Shown: positions 24,997-34,233, counted from the stretch's first letter. The stretch: DNA of 64,000 nt from an uncultured Ruminiclostridium sp. (GCA_934490165.1 CAKSTB010000001.1:186001-250000), one strand, 5' to 3'. Notes: a model not told the origin generated them from the sequence alone. Translations and numbers: made by a program.

Positions 24997-26103
24997 TTAC
25001 TCTCCTTTTGTGAAAACACTGCACTTCCTAGATGTCCGCTTTATGCCGTTTTCACCGTTTATGAGATTTTCGCCCCAGTCGGCTGACAGCACAGAGCCGT
25101 CCCACTTATTCGCTATATCAAGATACTCAACACCGCCGCTGTTGCCTTTCCAGCTCCAGCCGATATATCCGATATTGTTATCCTGACAGTATTTCATAAT
25201 ATACGCTTCATCGACATCGCCGTCCGTATGTGTATATCCGAATTCGCCTACTATTACGCACAGTCCGTTATCTGTCGCATATCTGAGATTATTCTCTATC
25301 GTAGCGCTGTCCTTGCCTGCCGTGCCGTACATATGAACCGCAAACATAGTATTCTTGTCAGGGTCTGACTCAAACACTTCCTTGCCGCAGTCGCCTATGC
25401 TTTTTCCGTACTGTGCCCAGCCTGCCGCATCTACAAGTATAGTATTTTTTATTCCCGCTTCACGCAGCTTAGGGATCGCTTCGGTATAACCGTCACGCCA
25501 CAGTCCGCTGTCCCAACTGCCTGCCCATTCATTGGCAATATTCAGTATCACATACTGCTCTTTACCGATAAGAGCATTTTTCATTTCTATCCAGTAATCT
25601 GTTGCGTTTCTGAGATACGAAACATCATCTTTTCCGGTTGCGTCATGAACCTCTACTATTGCTATCATCTGATTGTCGATACACAGATCTATCACGGCTT
25701 CGAGCATTTCCTCGGTGTCCTTTGTCCACTGCTGACCGTCAGAGCACACAACTCTTACAACGTTAGAGCCTGTTTCGGCAATTGCCTTGATTGCTGTGGT
25801 GTCCTCGTCAAGATACCATGTATGCGCGTGGTTTATACCACGCATTATAAACTCTTCACCGTTTGCGTCAAGCAGCTTTGTGCCGTCAACTTTAAATCCG
25901 CCTGTGGTTGTCTGTGTACCGGACGATTTATTATCAGATTCTTCCGTTTTGCTTTCTTCCTGTGACTGTATCTGACTTATAGTGCCTTCCTCGGCTGAAG
26001 AATTATCCGCAGATTTAAGCTCTGAGTTTGCGTTTTGTGAACAACCCGCAGATAACAGTACGATTACAGCACAAAGTATAACGGTATTTATCCTTTTCAT
26101 CAT
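24997..26103 (-). CDS. Secreted lipoprotein beta-mannanase, GH5 (subfamily 8-like)
   Basis: 368 aa. Signal peptide with lipobox LSAGC (Cys21), then a Ser/Thr/Glu-rich linker (22-66), then a GH5 catalytic domain very like Bacillus-type endo-1,4-beta-mannanase: FIMRGINHAHTWYLDEDTT, VRVVCSDGQQWTKD, VEVHDATGKDD. Acid/base Glu is about residue 192 (NIANEWAG), nucleophile about 287 (VIVGEFGYTH). It would cut mannan or glucomannan at the cell surface. It sits in the middle of a cotranscribed run, 11 bp after pncB; its AAGGAG overlaps the pncB stop. No carbohydrate-binding module is seen. Confidence 0.94.
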   Translation of the reverse strand: MMKRINTVILCAVIVLLSAGCSQNANSELKSADNSSAEEGTISQIQSQEESKTEESDNKSSGTQTTTGGFKVDGTKLLDANGEEFIMRGINHAHTWYLDEDTTAIKAIAETGSNVVRVVCSDGQQWTKDTEEMLEAVIDLCIDNQMIAIVEVHDATGKDDVSYLRNATDYWIEMKNALIGKEQYVILNIANEWAGSWDSGLWRDGYTEAIPKLREAGIKNTILVDAAGWAQYGKSIGDCGKEVFESDPDKNTMFAVHMYGTAGKDSATIENNLRYATDNGLCVIVGEFGYTHTDGDVDEAYIMKYCQDNNIGYIGWSWKGNSGGVEYLDIANKWDGSVLSADWGENLINGENGIKRTSRKCSVFTKGE

Positions 26104-26114
26104 ATCAATGCTCC

Positions 26115-27569
26115 TTACTTATTTCCGTTTTTGCCCTGCTCCAACAGTCTTGTCTTCTCGTCCCAGAGCTTCTTTGACAGATCCACATAATAAGTATGCG
26201 GATTTTCGAAACGCTTTACCTCGTCCCACAGCGTTTCTATCTGCTCGGCACAGTATATCTTGATCTCATACAGCGACGGCTGCTTATACACAAGCTCACC
26301 GTTCTTGAATACCGTAACGTGAAGCTCCTTTGCCGAATAATCGGTAAGCGTCTTTGTCTTCCATATTGCGTCAGGGTCAAAGATAGTGTGCGGCTTTGTA
26401 TCATCTATGACCTCATCATATACGCAAAGCTCGTCCGCTAGCGCCTTTCCGCTCTCATTGTCATAGAAACGATATACCTTCTTGAAGTGAGGATTTGTTA
26501 TTTTCGCGGTATTTTCGCTTATCTTTATCTTCGGGATAATATTGCCGTCCTCGTCCTCGACCGCCGCAAGCTTGTATACGCCGCCGAACACAGGAGCGCT
26601 CTTGGCAGTGATAAGTCTTTCGCCTACGCCGAATGTGTCGATTTTCGCCTCCTGCATCATCAGGTCGCGGATAAGATATTCATCAAGTGAATTTGACGCT
26701 ACGATCTTACAGCTCTGAAGTCCCGCCTCATCAAGCATTTTTCTTGCCTTCTTCGAGAGATACGATATATCGCCCGAGTCAAGCCTTATGCCGAAGTTTG
26801 TGATACCCTTGGGTACAAGCACCTCCTTGAACGCCTTTATCGCATTCGGTACACCGCTTTTAAGCGTATTATAGGTATCGACAAGCAGTACTGCGTTATC
26901 GGGATAGATCTCACAATATGTCTTGAATGCTTCATATTCGGTGTCGAACATCTGCACCCATGAATGCGCCATAGTTCCGCCCGCAGGAACACCGTACTTG
27001 AAATCGGTCAGCGTGCAGGCTGTACCGGCACAGCCGCCGATATATGCCGCTCTTGCACCTATCACCGCGCCGTCTGCGCCCTGCGCTCTTCTTGAACCAA
27101 ACTCAAGGACTACCCTGCCGTTTGCGGCTCTTACTATACGGTTAGCCTTTGTGGCTATAAGCGACTGGTGATTTATCGCAAGCAGGATATAGGTCTCAAC
27201 AAGCTGCGCCTCAATGGCAGGAGCTTTGACGGTGAGCACAGGCTCATGAGGGAACACGGGAGTGCCCTCGGGAACGGCGTATATGTCGCCGGTAAACCTG
27301 AAATCCTTAAGGTATTCCAGAAAGTCCTCGTCAAATATCTTCTTACTGCGTAAAAACTCTATATCCTCGGCTGAAAAATGCAGATCCTTTATATAGTCAA
27401 TTATCTGTTCAAGTCCTGCCGCAATGGCAAAGCCGCCGTTGTCGGGGACGTTCCTGAAAAACACATCAAAATAGGTCGTGCGCTTGTAAAATCCGTTCTT
27501 AAAATAGCCGTTTGCCATCGTAAGCTCATAGAAGTCACAAAGCATTGTGTAGTTATCTCTGTTTTTCAT
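26115..27569 (-). CDS. pncB: Nicotinate phosphoribosyltransferase
   Basis: 484-aa cytosolic enzyme: nicotinate + PRPP (+ATP) to nicotinate mononucleotide, the entry into the Preiss-Handler NAD pathway. Motifs: YTMLCDFYELTMANGYFKNG at the start, LEFGSRRAQGADGAVIGARA in the centre, and FGIRLDSGDISYLSKKARKM. Length fits the long Firmicute type. It lies 22 bp after the nicotinamidase-like gene, so nicotinamide to nicotinate to NaMN can be done by one operon. Confidence 0.96.
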   Translation of the reverse strand: MKNRDNYTMLCDFYELTMANGYFKNGFYKRTTYFDVFFRNVPDNGGFAIAAGLEQIIDYIKDLHFSAEDIEFLRSKKIFDEDFLEYLKDFRFTGDIYAVPEGTPVFPHEPVLTVKAPAIEAQLVETYILLAINHQSLIATKANRIVRAANGRVVLEFGSRRAQGADGAVIGARAAYIGGCAGTACTLTDFKYGVPAGGTMAHSWVQMFDTEYEAFKTYCEIYPDNAVLLVDTYNTLKSGVPNAIKAFKEVLVPKGITNFGIRLDSGDISYLSKKARKMLDEAGLQSCKIVASNSLDEYLIRDLMMQEAKIDTFGVGERLITAKSAPVFGGVYKLAAVEDEDGNIIPKIKISENTAKITNPHFKKVYRFYDNESGKALADELCVYDEVIDDTKPHTIFDPDAIWKTKTLTDYSAKELHVTVFKNGELVYKQPSLYEIKIYCAEQIETLWDEVKRFENPHTYYVDLSKKLWDEKTRLLEQGKNGNK

Positions 27570-27591
27570 AGTTATTCTCCTTTTTTCTCTT

Positions 27592-28113
27592 TTATTTTAT
27601 AATTATCTGCATACTTTCCATTGTATCAAGAGCGGCTTTGTGAAGCCCCTCATTGTTTGACGCGGTGAGCGCACTGTCTACGATTATATCGGCATCGGGC
27701 AATGCGGTCTTGGCAAGCACGGCATTTGATACAACACAGATATTCGTGACAACGCCGACCAGCTCAACACTGCTGTAGCAGGCAGTTTTAAGATACTCGT
27801 ACAGCGCGTCCGAACCGAACACGCTTTTACGGAATACTATGTCTTCATCTGATACACAGCCGGCAACACTGCCGTACAGCTTGTGTCCGTCCGTACCCTC
27901 AATGCAATGCGGCACAGGCAGATGCTTACCCTCATAGCTGTCCATATAATCGTCATAATGGGTATCAAGCGTGAAAATCACGTCATCACCGTTTACATGG
28001 TAAGAATTTATCTTGTTCGCAATTCCGAGCTCGAGCGTTTTTGCTTTTTCAAAGCCGAGCGAACCGCTCACAAAATCATTCTGATAATCCACTACTATAA
28101 GACATTTCTTCAT
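27592..28113 (-). CDS. pncA: Cysteine hydrolase, probable nicotinamidase
   Basis: 173-aa isochorismatase-fold cysteine hydrolase. The triad is visible: Asp9 (IVVDYQNDF), Lys96 (FRKSVFGS) and Cys126 (VTNICVVSN). Metal-binding residues are less certain (DTHYDDY at 50-56). The immediate neighbour pncB supports deamidation of nicotinamide to nicotinate as the reaction. First gene of a five-gene minus-strand run with AAAGGGGGC before the ATG. Confidence 0.87.
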   Translation of the reverse strand: MKKCLIVVDYQNDFVSGSLGFEKAKTLELGIANKINSYHVNGDDVIFTLDTHYDDYMDSYEGKHLPVPHCIEGTDGHKLYGSVAGCVSDEDIVFRKSVFGSDALYEYLKTACYSSVELVGVVTNICVVSNAVLAKTALPDADIIVDSALTASNNEGLHKAALDTMESMQIIIK

Positions 28114-28218
28114 AACTTTTGCCCCCTTTATATTATGATACTATTTTACACCTATTTTAAGAAGTTGTAAAGAGATTTACAGCATACCGAAAAATTTTTG
28201 CCGTAATACTCTGTTTTG

Positions 28219-28247
28219 TTGACAGCGATGTATATAATTGATATACT
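28219..28247 (+). promoter_or_regulatory. sigma-A promoter of the 341-aa membrane protein gene
   Basis: TTGACA (28219-28224), 17-base spacer, TATACT (28242-28247), about 30 bases before the start codon. Confidence 0.8.
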
Positions 28248-28277
28248 TTAATCATAAACCAAGGAGATTTAGCTATT

Positions 28278-29303
28278 ATGATTTATTGTAACCCGTCTTT
28301 TGAAACAGAAAAATATACCCACGCATTCGGCAAAACGCTGTGGTGGATAGTGTCGCTTATATCTATGTTTACAGTCGGTGTAGGAGTTACCGCCATCGGT
28401 CTTTGTTCTGCATCAATCCTCAAAATAACAAGTACTGTACTTCAGGACTGCACAGCTATTGCTCTTATACCGTTTTTTGCCGTATCTATTATCATATACT
28501 TTGTCTGTCTGCTCAGGTTTGCTCAGGCGCTTACTTCGTCATATAAATTTGACGGCAACACAATAATCAAGGGCGTTATAGCAACAAGCGGCGGACTTAT
28601 TTCAAAAATTACCGCAAACACAGATTACAGCTTTGTTAAAGCAAATTTCGATACCGACAGATACAAAAAGACAGTTTACGAAAACGCCGTTCTTGTCGGT
28701 GAAACCAAGCGTTATCTCAAATATAACAGCAACGGCAAGGTTATAAAGATACTCAAAATATACGACAGTATGCCGGATTTACGGATCGCTGAAAATGCGG
28801 TCAAAAAGTCGGTTGCCGGAAGAGTTGCCGTAAGGGTGGTTTTGATATTCGCTATCTTTTTGTTGCTTGAAATAACAGATCTATGCATAGGCTATGCCAA
28901 AAACGATACAATTAACAGCGCAATTTCCGAAAGCAATTCCGTTATTGAAGAGATACTCACCGAAAACGGCTACTCAGTGCAGAAGATAAGCAACGCAGTA
29001 TATCTCTACACCAAGCCCACCGCCGATAACAGCCGTACATCACAGCTTAAAATCGTTTACAATAAAAGCGGAGATACCGATAAATCCGAGATAGAGCTGT
29101 TCATCGAAACCGAAAGCGACATTTCAGCCCTTGAAAAGCTGCTGAGCGTTTTCTGCAAGTCGCAAAGCGCCGATGAATTTATCACGTCTGTACGAAAACA
29201 GCTTGACGGCGAAATATCAAACGCAAAGCTGTCACTTGATAACGGTCAGACATTAAGGCTCGGGAAAAGCGGCAGTTATACCGAGATACATACAAGCTTC
29301 TGA
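28278..29303 (+). CDS. Hypothetical membrane protein
   Basis: 341 aa, not recognised. Three hydrophobic segments: about 21-48 (LWWIVSLISMFTVGVGVTAI), 56-82 (ALIPFFAVSIIIYFVCLLRF) and 181-200 (RVVLIFAIFLLLEITDLCIG). The region between the second and third segments (about 90-175) is polar, with YKFDGNTIIKGVIATSGGLI, and the C-terminal 140 residues are soluble. AAGGAG precedes the ATG. It stands alone between its own promoter and a bidirectional terminator. Confidence 0.7.
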   Translation: MIYCNPSFETEKYTHAFGKTLWWIVSLISMFTVGVGVTAIGLCSASILKITSTVLQDCTAIALIPFFAVSIIIYFVCLLRFAQALTSSYKFDGNTIIKGVIATSGGLISKITANTDYSFVKANFDTDRYKKTVYENAVLVGETKRYLKYNSNGKVIKILKIYDSMPDLRIAENAVKKSVAGRVAVRVVLIFAIFLLLEITDLCIGYAKNDTINSAISESNSVIEEILTENGYSVQKISNAVYLYTKPTADNSRTSQLKIVYNKSGDTDKSEIELFIETESDISALEKLLSVFCKSQSADEFITSVRKQLDGEISNAKLSLDNGQTLRLGKSGSYTEIHTSF

Positions 29304-29313
29304 GCATAAAACG

Positions 29314-29348
29314 ACCCTGCGACAGTACATTTGCCGCAGGGTATTTTC
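29314..29348. terminator. Terminator between the membrane protein and DUF3006 gene
   Basis: 8-bp stem ACCCTGCG / CGCAGGGT (29314-29321 with 29335-29342), followed by ATTTTCATTT on the plus strand. It probably serves both converging genes. Confidence 0.75.
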
Positions 29349-29559
29349 ATTTATTCAGCAGTTTTTGCAAAAGGCTGAGATTATCGCTTCTTCTCCGCTT
29401 TGTTTCGGCTTCGTCCGTGATATATATGCCGCTGTCGGAAAGCATTATCGCATCTCCCTCTTTTACATTGGAAGAAAGCTTATCTCTGTCTATTATCATC
29501 TGCCTGTCCTCATCGAAGATAACAGCCTTATCTTCTTCAAATCTGTCAACTATCGGCAT
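29347..29559 (-). CDS. DUF3006 domain protein
   Basis: 70-aa protein with the DUF3006 pattern: VDRFEEDKAVIFDEDRQMII, then LSSNVKEGDAIMLSD, probably a small beta-barrel. In many Firmicutes DUF3006 genes directly follow a ComEC-like metallo-beta-lactamase-fold hydrolase. Here the upstream gene is reduced to a short remnant (29576-29737), so this one appears orphaned. Confidence 0.8.
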   Translation of the reverse strand: MPIVDRFEEDKAVIFDEDRQMIIDRDKLSSNVKEGDAIMLSDSGIYITDEAETKRRRSDNLSLLQKLLNK

Positions 29560-29575
29560 AATGTTCTCCTTGGCT

Positions 29576-29737
29576 TCAATACGGCAGATACCGAGCGTAA
29601 ATCACCGCACTTACAGAATGATTTTTGTTTCCGAATATCCCGCTCCAGCTCGGAAGCTTCTCGATATTCAGAATATGCTCATTGAGCGTCAGAAAAGCAA
29701 AAGCGCACACAGCTACAATAACTGCCATAATAAACAC
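29576..29737 (-). pseudogene. Short ORF, likely remnant of a ComEC-like hydrolase
   Basis: 53 codons from a GTG at 29737, one base after the radical SAM stop codon (ATG alternative at 29728). Residues 1-17 form one hydrophobic segment (IMAVIVAVCAFAFLTLNE), followed by NIEKLPSWSGIFG and then a short tail of no recognisable origin to the stop. A membrane anchor followed by LPSWxxIF is how clostridial ComEC-like metallo-beta-lactamase hydrolases begin, and DUF3006 is their usual downstream partner. The catalytic part is missing. It could instead be a genuine small membrane peptide. Confidence 0.45.
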
Positions 29738-29738
29738 T

Positions 29739-31658
29739 TTAGTGCTTTTTCTTCTGCATTTTACTCCTGCCGCCGCTCTTATTGCCCTGTCGTTGATTCG
29801 TCTTTGCTTTTGGAGAGGAGTTCTTGCCATTCTTCACAGCTCCTTTTCTGTTTTGTTCTAAAGATAGTCCGTCGGGAGTGATAAGGCATTCCTTACCGTA
29901 ACCGATAAGGTCGCGTCTGCCCGCTCTTATGAGTGCCTTTGCGACTATCTGCTTATTCTCTTTCTTATAATACTGCAAGAGTGCTCTCTGCATCTCTTTT
30001 TCCTTGGGGTCGCGGGGGATATATACCTCCTGCATCGTATACGGGTCAAGACCTGTATAATACATAGCGGTAGATATAGTTCCCGGTGTGGGATAGAAGT
30101 CCTGCACCTGCTCAGGCCTTATATTGTGCTTTTTGAGGAACACCGCAAGCTCCACCGCTTCCTTTATCGTACAGCCGGGGTGCGATGACATAAGGTACGG
30201 TACAAGGTACTGCTCCTTTCCGCACTCTTTCGTATACTTATAGAACTTCTTTTCAAAATCCTCATAAACCTCTATATGAGGCTTTCCCATAAGGTCAAGC
30301 ACCTTGTTGCTTGCGTGCTCGGGAGCGACCTTGAGCTGTCCGCTGACGTGATGCGCGACAAGCTCCTTGAAGAACTCGTCATTCTTATCTTTCATCATAT
30401 AGTCGTATCTTATACCCGAGCGGATAAATACACGCTTGACATTTTTTATGGAGCGTATCTTTCTGAGCATTTCGAGATACTCGCTGTGGTCGACCTTAAG
30501 AGCGGGGCAAGGCTCGGGAGCAAGGCACTTTTTGCCCTTGCAAAGTCCTGCTTTTTCCTGCTTATCACATGAAGTCCTGCGGAAGTTTGCGGTAGGTCCG
30601 CCGACATCGTGTATATATCCCTTAAAACCCGGTTTCTTCGTAAGATCTATTGCCTCATTGATAACTGATTCCTCGCTTCTTGTCTGTATTCTTCTGCCCT
30701 GGTGCAGAGCTATCGAGCAGAAATTGCAATAGCCGAAACAGCCCCTGTTATGCGTTATTGAGAACTCAACCTCTTTTATTCCGGGCACTCCGCCGCCTTT
30801 TTCATAGCAGGGGTGATACGCTTTCATATATGGCAGTTCATACGCCTTGTCAAATTCGCTCTGTGTAAGGCTTCTCTGCGGCGGGTTCTGCACAAGCATC
30901 ATATTTCCGTGACGCTGAACCATAGTCCTGCCGTAAACCTCGTCCTGCTCGTCATATTGCTGTCGGCAGGATTTTGCATACGCTTTCTTGTTCTCGCATA
31001 CTATCTCATAGCTGTCGCACTGTACAGCACCGAGCGGCGTGTTTTTAGGCTCGGTAAGGTAGCAAGTACCTCTTATGTCGTGTATCTCCGAAAGCTTTTT
31101 ACCCTCGGCAAGCGCTCTGTAAAGCTGAACAATTGTCAGCTCGCCCATACCGTACATAAGAAGCTGTGCACCGCTGTCAACCAGTATTGACGGCATTACC
31201 TTATCTGCCCAGTAGTCATAATGCGCAAAACGGCGCAGGCTGGCTTCAAGTCCGCCGATAGCTATCTCTTTATGCGGGAACAGCCTTAAGAGCGTCCTGC
31301 AATATACCGTCACCGCTCTGTCCGGGCGCTTTCCGCCCTTGCCGCCCTCGGAATAGGCATCGTCCCAGCGTTTTTTCTTGAATACGGTATAATTCGACAC
31401 CATACTGTCGATATTTCCGCCTGTAACAAGAAAGCAGTACTTAGGCTCGCCGAGCTTTCTGAAATCATCGTCTGTTACCGGCTGTGCGATAATTCCGACA
31501 TTACAGCCACAGCTTTCGAGCATACGCGATATGATAGCAATGCCGAATGACGGGTGATCCACATATGCGTCACCTGTTATGCAGATGAAGTCAAGCTGAT
31601 CTATCCCCCTGTCTTTCATATCCTGTTTTGATATAGGTAAAAAGGGCATCTGTTTCAC
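29739..31658 (-). CDS. YgiQ family radical SAM protein
   Basis: 639-aa radical SAM enzyme of the YgiQ (UPF0313) family. N-terminal domain PISKQDMKDRGIDQLDFICI, then the 4Fe-4S motif C-x3-C-x2-C in NRGCFGYCNFCSIALHQGR near residue 310, then a second Cys-rich insert (CDKQEKAGLCKGKKCLAPEP). The C-terminus is basic (about 600-639). The reaction is unknown for the family. It has its own sigma-A promoter at 31693-31721. Confidence 0.95.
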   Translation of the reverse strand: MKQMPFLPISKQDMKDRGIDQLDFICITGDAYVDHPSFGIAIISRMLESCGCNVGIIAQPVTDDDFRKLGEPKYCFLVTGGNIDSMVSNYTVFKKKRWDDAYSEGGKGGKRPDRAVTVYCRTLLRLFPHKEIAIGGLEASLRRFAHYDYWADKVMPSILVDSGAQLLMYGMGELTIVQLYRALAEGKKLSEIHDIRGTCYLTEPKNTPLGAVQCDSYEIVCENKKAYAKSCRQQYDEQDEVYGRTMVQRHGNMMLVQNPPQRSLTQSEFDKAYELPYMKAYHPCYEKGGGVPGIKEVEFSITHNRGCFGYCNFCSIALHQGRRIQTRSEESVINEAIDLTKKPGFKGYIHDVGGPTANFRRTSCDKQEKAGLCKGKKCLAPEPCPALKVDHSEYLEMLRKIRSIKNVKRVFIRSGIRYDYMMKDKNDEFFKELVAHHVSGQLKVAPEHASNKVLDLMGKPHIEVYEDFEKKFYKYTKECGKEQYLVPYLMSSHPGCTIKEAVELAVFLKKHNIRPEQVQDFYPTPGTISTAMYYTGLDPYTMQEVYIPRDPKEKEMQRALLQYYKKENKQIVAKALIRAGRRDLIGYGKECLITPDGLSLEQNRKGAVKNGKNSSPKAKTNQRQGNKSGGRSKMQKKKH

Positions 31659-31692
31659 TTTCCTTTATGATACTTCGATAGTCTATACAGAT

Positions 31693-31721
31693 AGTATATA
31701 CTAAACCAAATTCAAATTCAA
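31693..31721 (-). promoter_or_regulatory. sigma-A promoter of the YgiQ-family gene
   Basis: On the minus strand TTGAAT (31716-31721), 17-base spacer, TATACT (31693-31698). Confidence 0.7.
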
Positions 31722-31733
31722 GTCTTTGACATA

Positions 31734-31767
31734 AAAATATCCGACATCGGAAAATGCCGGATATTTT
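31734..31767 (-). terminator. Terminator of nrdD
   Basis: 10-bp stem AAAATATCCG / CGGATATTTT (31734-31743 with 31758-31767). On the minus strand it ends in TTTTTAT. Confidence 0.85.
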
Positions 31768-31787
31768 ATAAACGTTATCTGAGATTA

Positions 31788-34151
31788 TCAGTCTTCAAGA
31801 CCGTCAAGGGAAACATCGTGCTTTACTCTGTCCCTTTCCTCCGCTCTCTTGCCGTTATTAAATCTGTCAACTGTACCTACAAGATATCCTGTGATACGGC
31901 GGATACGCTCAAATCTTGTGTTGTCACCGTGGTCGCTTCTGCCGCACTTGGGGCATACATCGCCGATGATACCGGTATATCCGCAGCAGGGATCTCTGTC
32001 GACCGGGTGGTTGATCGAGCCGTAACCTATGCCTGACTCCTTCATACATCTGATGACCTGCTCGAATGCTTCAAGGTTCTGAAGCGGGTCGCCGTCAAGC
32101 TCAACGTAGCTGATATGACCTGCGAGTGTAAGTGCGTGATAAGGCGCTTCAAGCTTTATCTTTCTGAATGCATTGATCGGGAAATATACAGGGATATGGA
32201 AGGAGTTGGTGTAATACTCTCTGTCTGTTACACCCTCGATCTTACCAAATCTCTTGCGGTCGATCTTTACAAATCTGCCCGAAAGACCCTCTGCGGGAGT
32301 TGCGAGAACCGAGAAGTTAAGACCTGTCTTCTTGCTTTCCTCGTCCATTCTTGCCTTCATTCTGCCGATGATACGCAGACCGAGCTCCTGAGCTTCCTTG
32401 CTTTCGCCGTGGTGAACGCCGATAAGAGCCTTAAGGCACTCGGCAAGTCCGATAAAGCCGACTGAAAGTGTACCGTGCTTTAATACTTCACCTATGGTAT
32501 CGTTAGGATTGAGCTTTTCCGAGTCGATCCATATACCCTGACCCATAAGGAACGGATAGTTCTTTACTCTCTTCTGTGACTGTATCTTAAATCTGTAGAG
32601 GAGCTGATCTATAACGAGGTTCATTCTGTCCTCGAGCATTTCAAAGAATTTTACTATATCGCCGCCCGCAAGTATACCGAGTCTGGGCAGGTTGATAGAT
32701 GTGAATGAAAGGTTACCTCTTCCTGTTACTATCTCTCTTGTGGGATCATATACGTTACCGATAACACGGGTACGACAGCCCATATATGCGATCTCTGTGT
32801 TATAGTCGCCGGGCTTGTAATACTGAAGATTATAAGGAGCGTCAATAAACGAGAAGTTCGGGAACAATCTCTTAGCTGATACTCTGCAAGCGAGCTTGAA
32901 CAGGTCGTAGTTCGGGTCGCCCTCGTTGTAGTTAAGACCGTCCTTTACCTTGAAGATGTGTATCGGGAAGATAGGTGTTTCGCCGTTTCCAAGACCCGCC
33001 TCGGTAGCGAGCAGAACGTTCTTTATTACCATTCTGCCCTCGGGAGATGTATCAGTACCGTAGTTTATTGATGAGAATGGTATCTGTGCGCCCGCACGGC
33101 TGTTCATGGTGTTGAGGTTATGTACAAGAGCCTCCATAGCCTGATATGTAGCTCTGTCGGTTTCAACCTCAGCCTGTTTTAACGCAAACTTCTGTATCTT
33201 GTCGATTATTTCATCGGGAACATCGGGGCAAAGCTCCTTCAGGCATTCGCGCTCGGCGTCCTGATAACCGTTATCGTTAGCGAGTATCGGGCAAAGCTGC
33301 TTTTCTTCCTCAAGCTTCTTTGAATAAGCCTTTACATCGGCTTCAGCCGTAGCAAGGTCTTCAATACCACCGATAAGCTCAAGACCTCTTACGATATTCT
33401 GAGTATAACGGTGCTTATATGTCTTTCTTACGCCGTCAGCCATAGAATAGTCGAAGTTAGGTATAGACTGTCCGCCGTGCTGATCGTTCTGGTTTGACTG
33501 GATAGCGATGCAGGCGAGCGCCGAGTAGCTGGTTATCTCGTTGGGCTCTCTTAAAAAGCCGTGACCGGTCGAAAAACCGTTCTTGAACAGCTTTATAAGG
33601 TCGATCTGACAGCAGGTCGTTGTCAGTGTCAGGAAGTCCAGATCATGGATATGTATATCGCCGTCCCTGTGAGCCTTTGAGTGCTCGGGGGCAAGTACAT
33701 ACATCTCATTGAACTGCTTTGCGCCCTCAGAGCCGTACTTCAGCATTGTGCCCATTGCAGTATCGCCGTCTATGTTAGCGTTCTCACGCTTGATATCACA
33801 ATCTCTTGCGGCCTTGAATGTAAGATCCTCATAGATCTTCATAAGGCTTGTATTCATTTCTCTTACTCTCGTTCTGTCGGCTCTGTAAAGAATATATGCC
33901 TTGGCGGTCTTTGCGTGTCCGCTCTCAACAAGTACCTTTTCTACAGCGTCCTGTACCTCTTCTACAGTAGGAAGCTCTCCTGTCTTGTTAGTGTTTGCCT
34001 CAAGATAATCGCAAACCTTCTCCGCCATCTCGCTTGCTTCCTGATAGTCGTTACCTCCGACAGCCCTTGCCGCCTTGTATATTGCGTCGGCTATCTTCTC
34101 AATGTTGAACGGTACTGTACGTCCGTCTCTCTTCTGGATCTTAGTCAGCAT
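31788..34151 (-). CDS. nrdD: Anaerobic (class III) ribonucleoside-triphosphate reductase
   Basis: 787-aa glycyl-radical enzyme reducing NTPs to dNTPs without oxygen. N-terminal ATP-cone (TKIQKRDGRTVPFNIEKIAD), catalytic barrel with GAQIPFSSINYGTDTSPEGR and GRGNLSFTSINLPRL, C-terminal zinc site (CCGYTG and CPKCGR) and the glycyl-radical loop RIRRITGYLVGTVDRFNNG. The frame stays open 33 codons upstream, but GGGAGAA precedes the ATG at 34151. No nrdG activase gene is visible nearby. Two NrdR-type boxes overlap and follow its promoter, so it is probably controlled by NrdR. Confidence 0.97.
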   Translation of the reverse strand: MLTKIQKRDGRTVPFNIEKIADAIYKAARAVGGNDYQEASEMAEKVCDYLEANTNKTGELPTVEEVQDAVEKVLVESGHAKTAKAYILYRADRTRVREMNTSLMKIYEDLTFKAARDCDIKRENANIDGDTAMGTMLKYGSEGAKQFNEMYVLAPEHSKAHRDGDIHIHDLDFLTLTTTCCQIDLIKLFKNGFSTGHGFLREPNEITSYSALACIAIQSNQNDQHGGQSIPNFDYSMADGVRKTYKHRYTQNIVRGLELIGGIEDLATAEADVKAYSKKLEEEKQLCPILANDNGYQDAERECLKELCPDVPDEIIDKIQKFALKQAEVETDRATYQAMEALVHNLNTMNSRAGAQIPFSSINYGTDTSPEGRMVIKNVLLATEAGLGNGETPIFPIHIFKVKDGLNYNEGDPNYDLFKLACRVSAKRLFPNFSFIDAPYNLQYYKPGDYNTEIAYMGCRTRVIGNVYDPTREIVTGRGNLSFTSINLPRLGILAGGDIVKFFEMLEDRMNLVIDQLLYRFKIQSQKRVKNYPFLMGQGIWIDSEKLNPNDTIGEVLKHGTLSVGFIGLAECLKALIGVHHGESKEAQELGLRIIGRMKARMDEESKKTGLNFSVLATPAEGLSGRFVKIDRKRFGKIEGVTDREYYTNSFHIPVYFPINAFRKIKLEAPYHALTLAGHISYVELDGDPLQNLEAFEQVIRCMKESGIGYGSINHPVDRDPCCGYTGIIGDVCPKCGRSDHGDNTRFERIRRITGYLVGTVDRFNNGKRAEERDRVKHDVSLDGLED

Positions 34152-34186
34152 TTGTTTCTCCCTCTCGTTGAAAACTCCTCGCACTA

Positions 34187-34202
34187 CCACAATATGTAGT
34201 GG
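34187..34202 (-). promoter_or_regulatory. NrdR box 1 (downstream of nrdD promoter)
   Basis: CCACAATATGTAGTGG matches the NrdR consensus ACACwATATATwGTGT at most positions, including the ACA-ATAT core and TAGTG arm. Confidence 0.75.
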
Positions 34203-34217
34203 TGAGCGAAATACAGT

Positions 34218-34233
34218 TAATATTATATAGTGT
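34218..34233 (-). promoter_or_regulatory. NrdR box 2 (over the nrdD -10)
   Basis: TAATATTATATAGTGT keeps the right half of the NrdR consensus. It lies exactly 31 bp from box 1, the helical-phase spacing usual for NrdR pairs, and covers the -10 hexamer. Confidence 0.7.
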
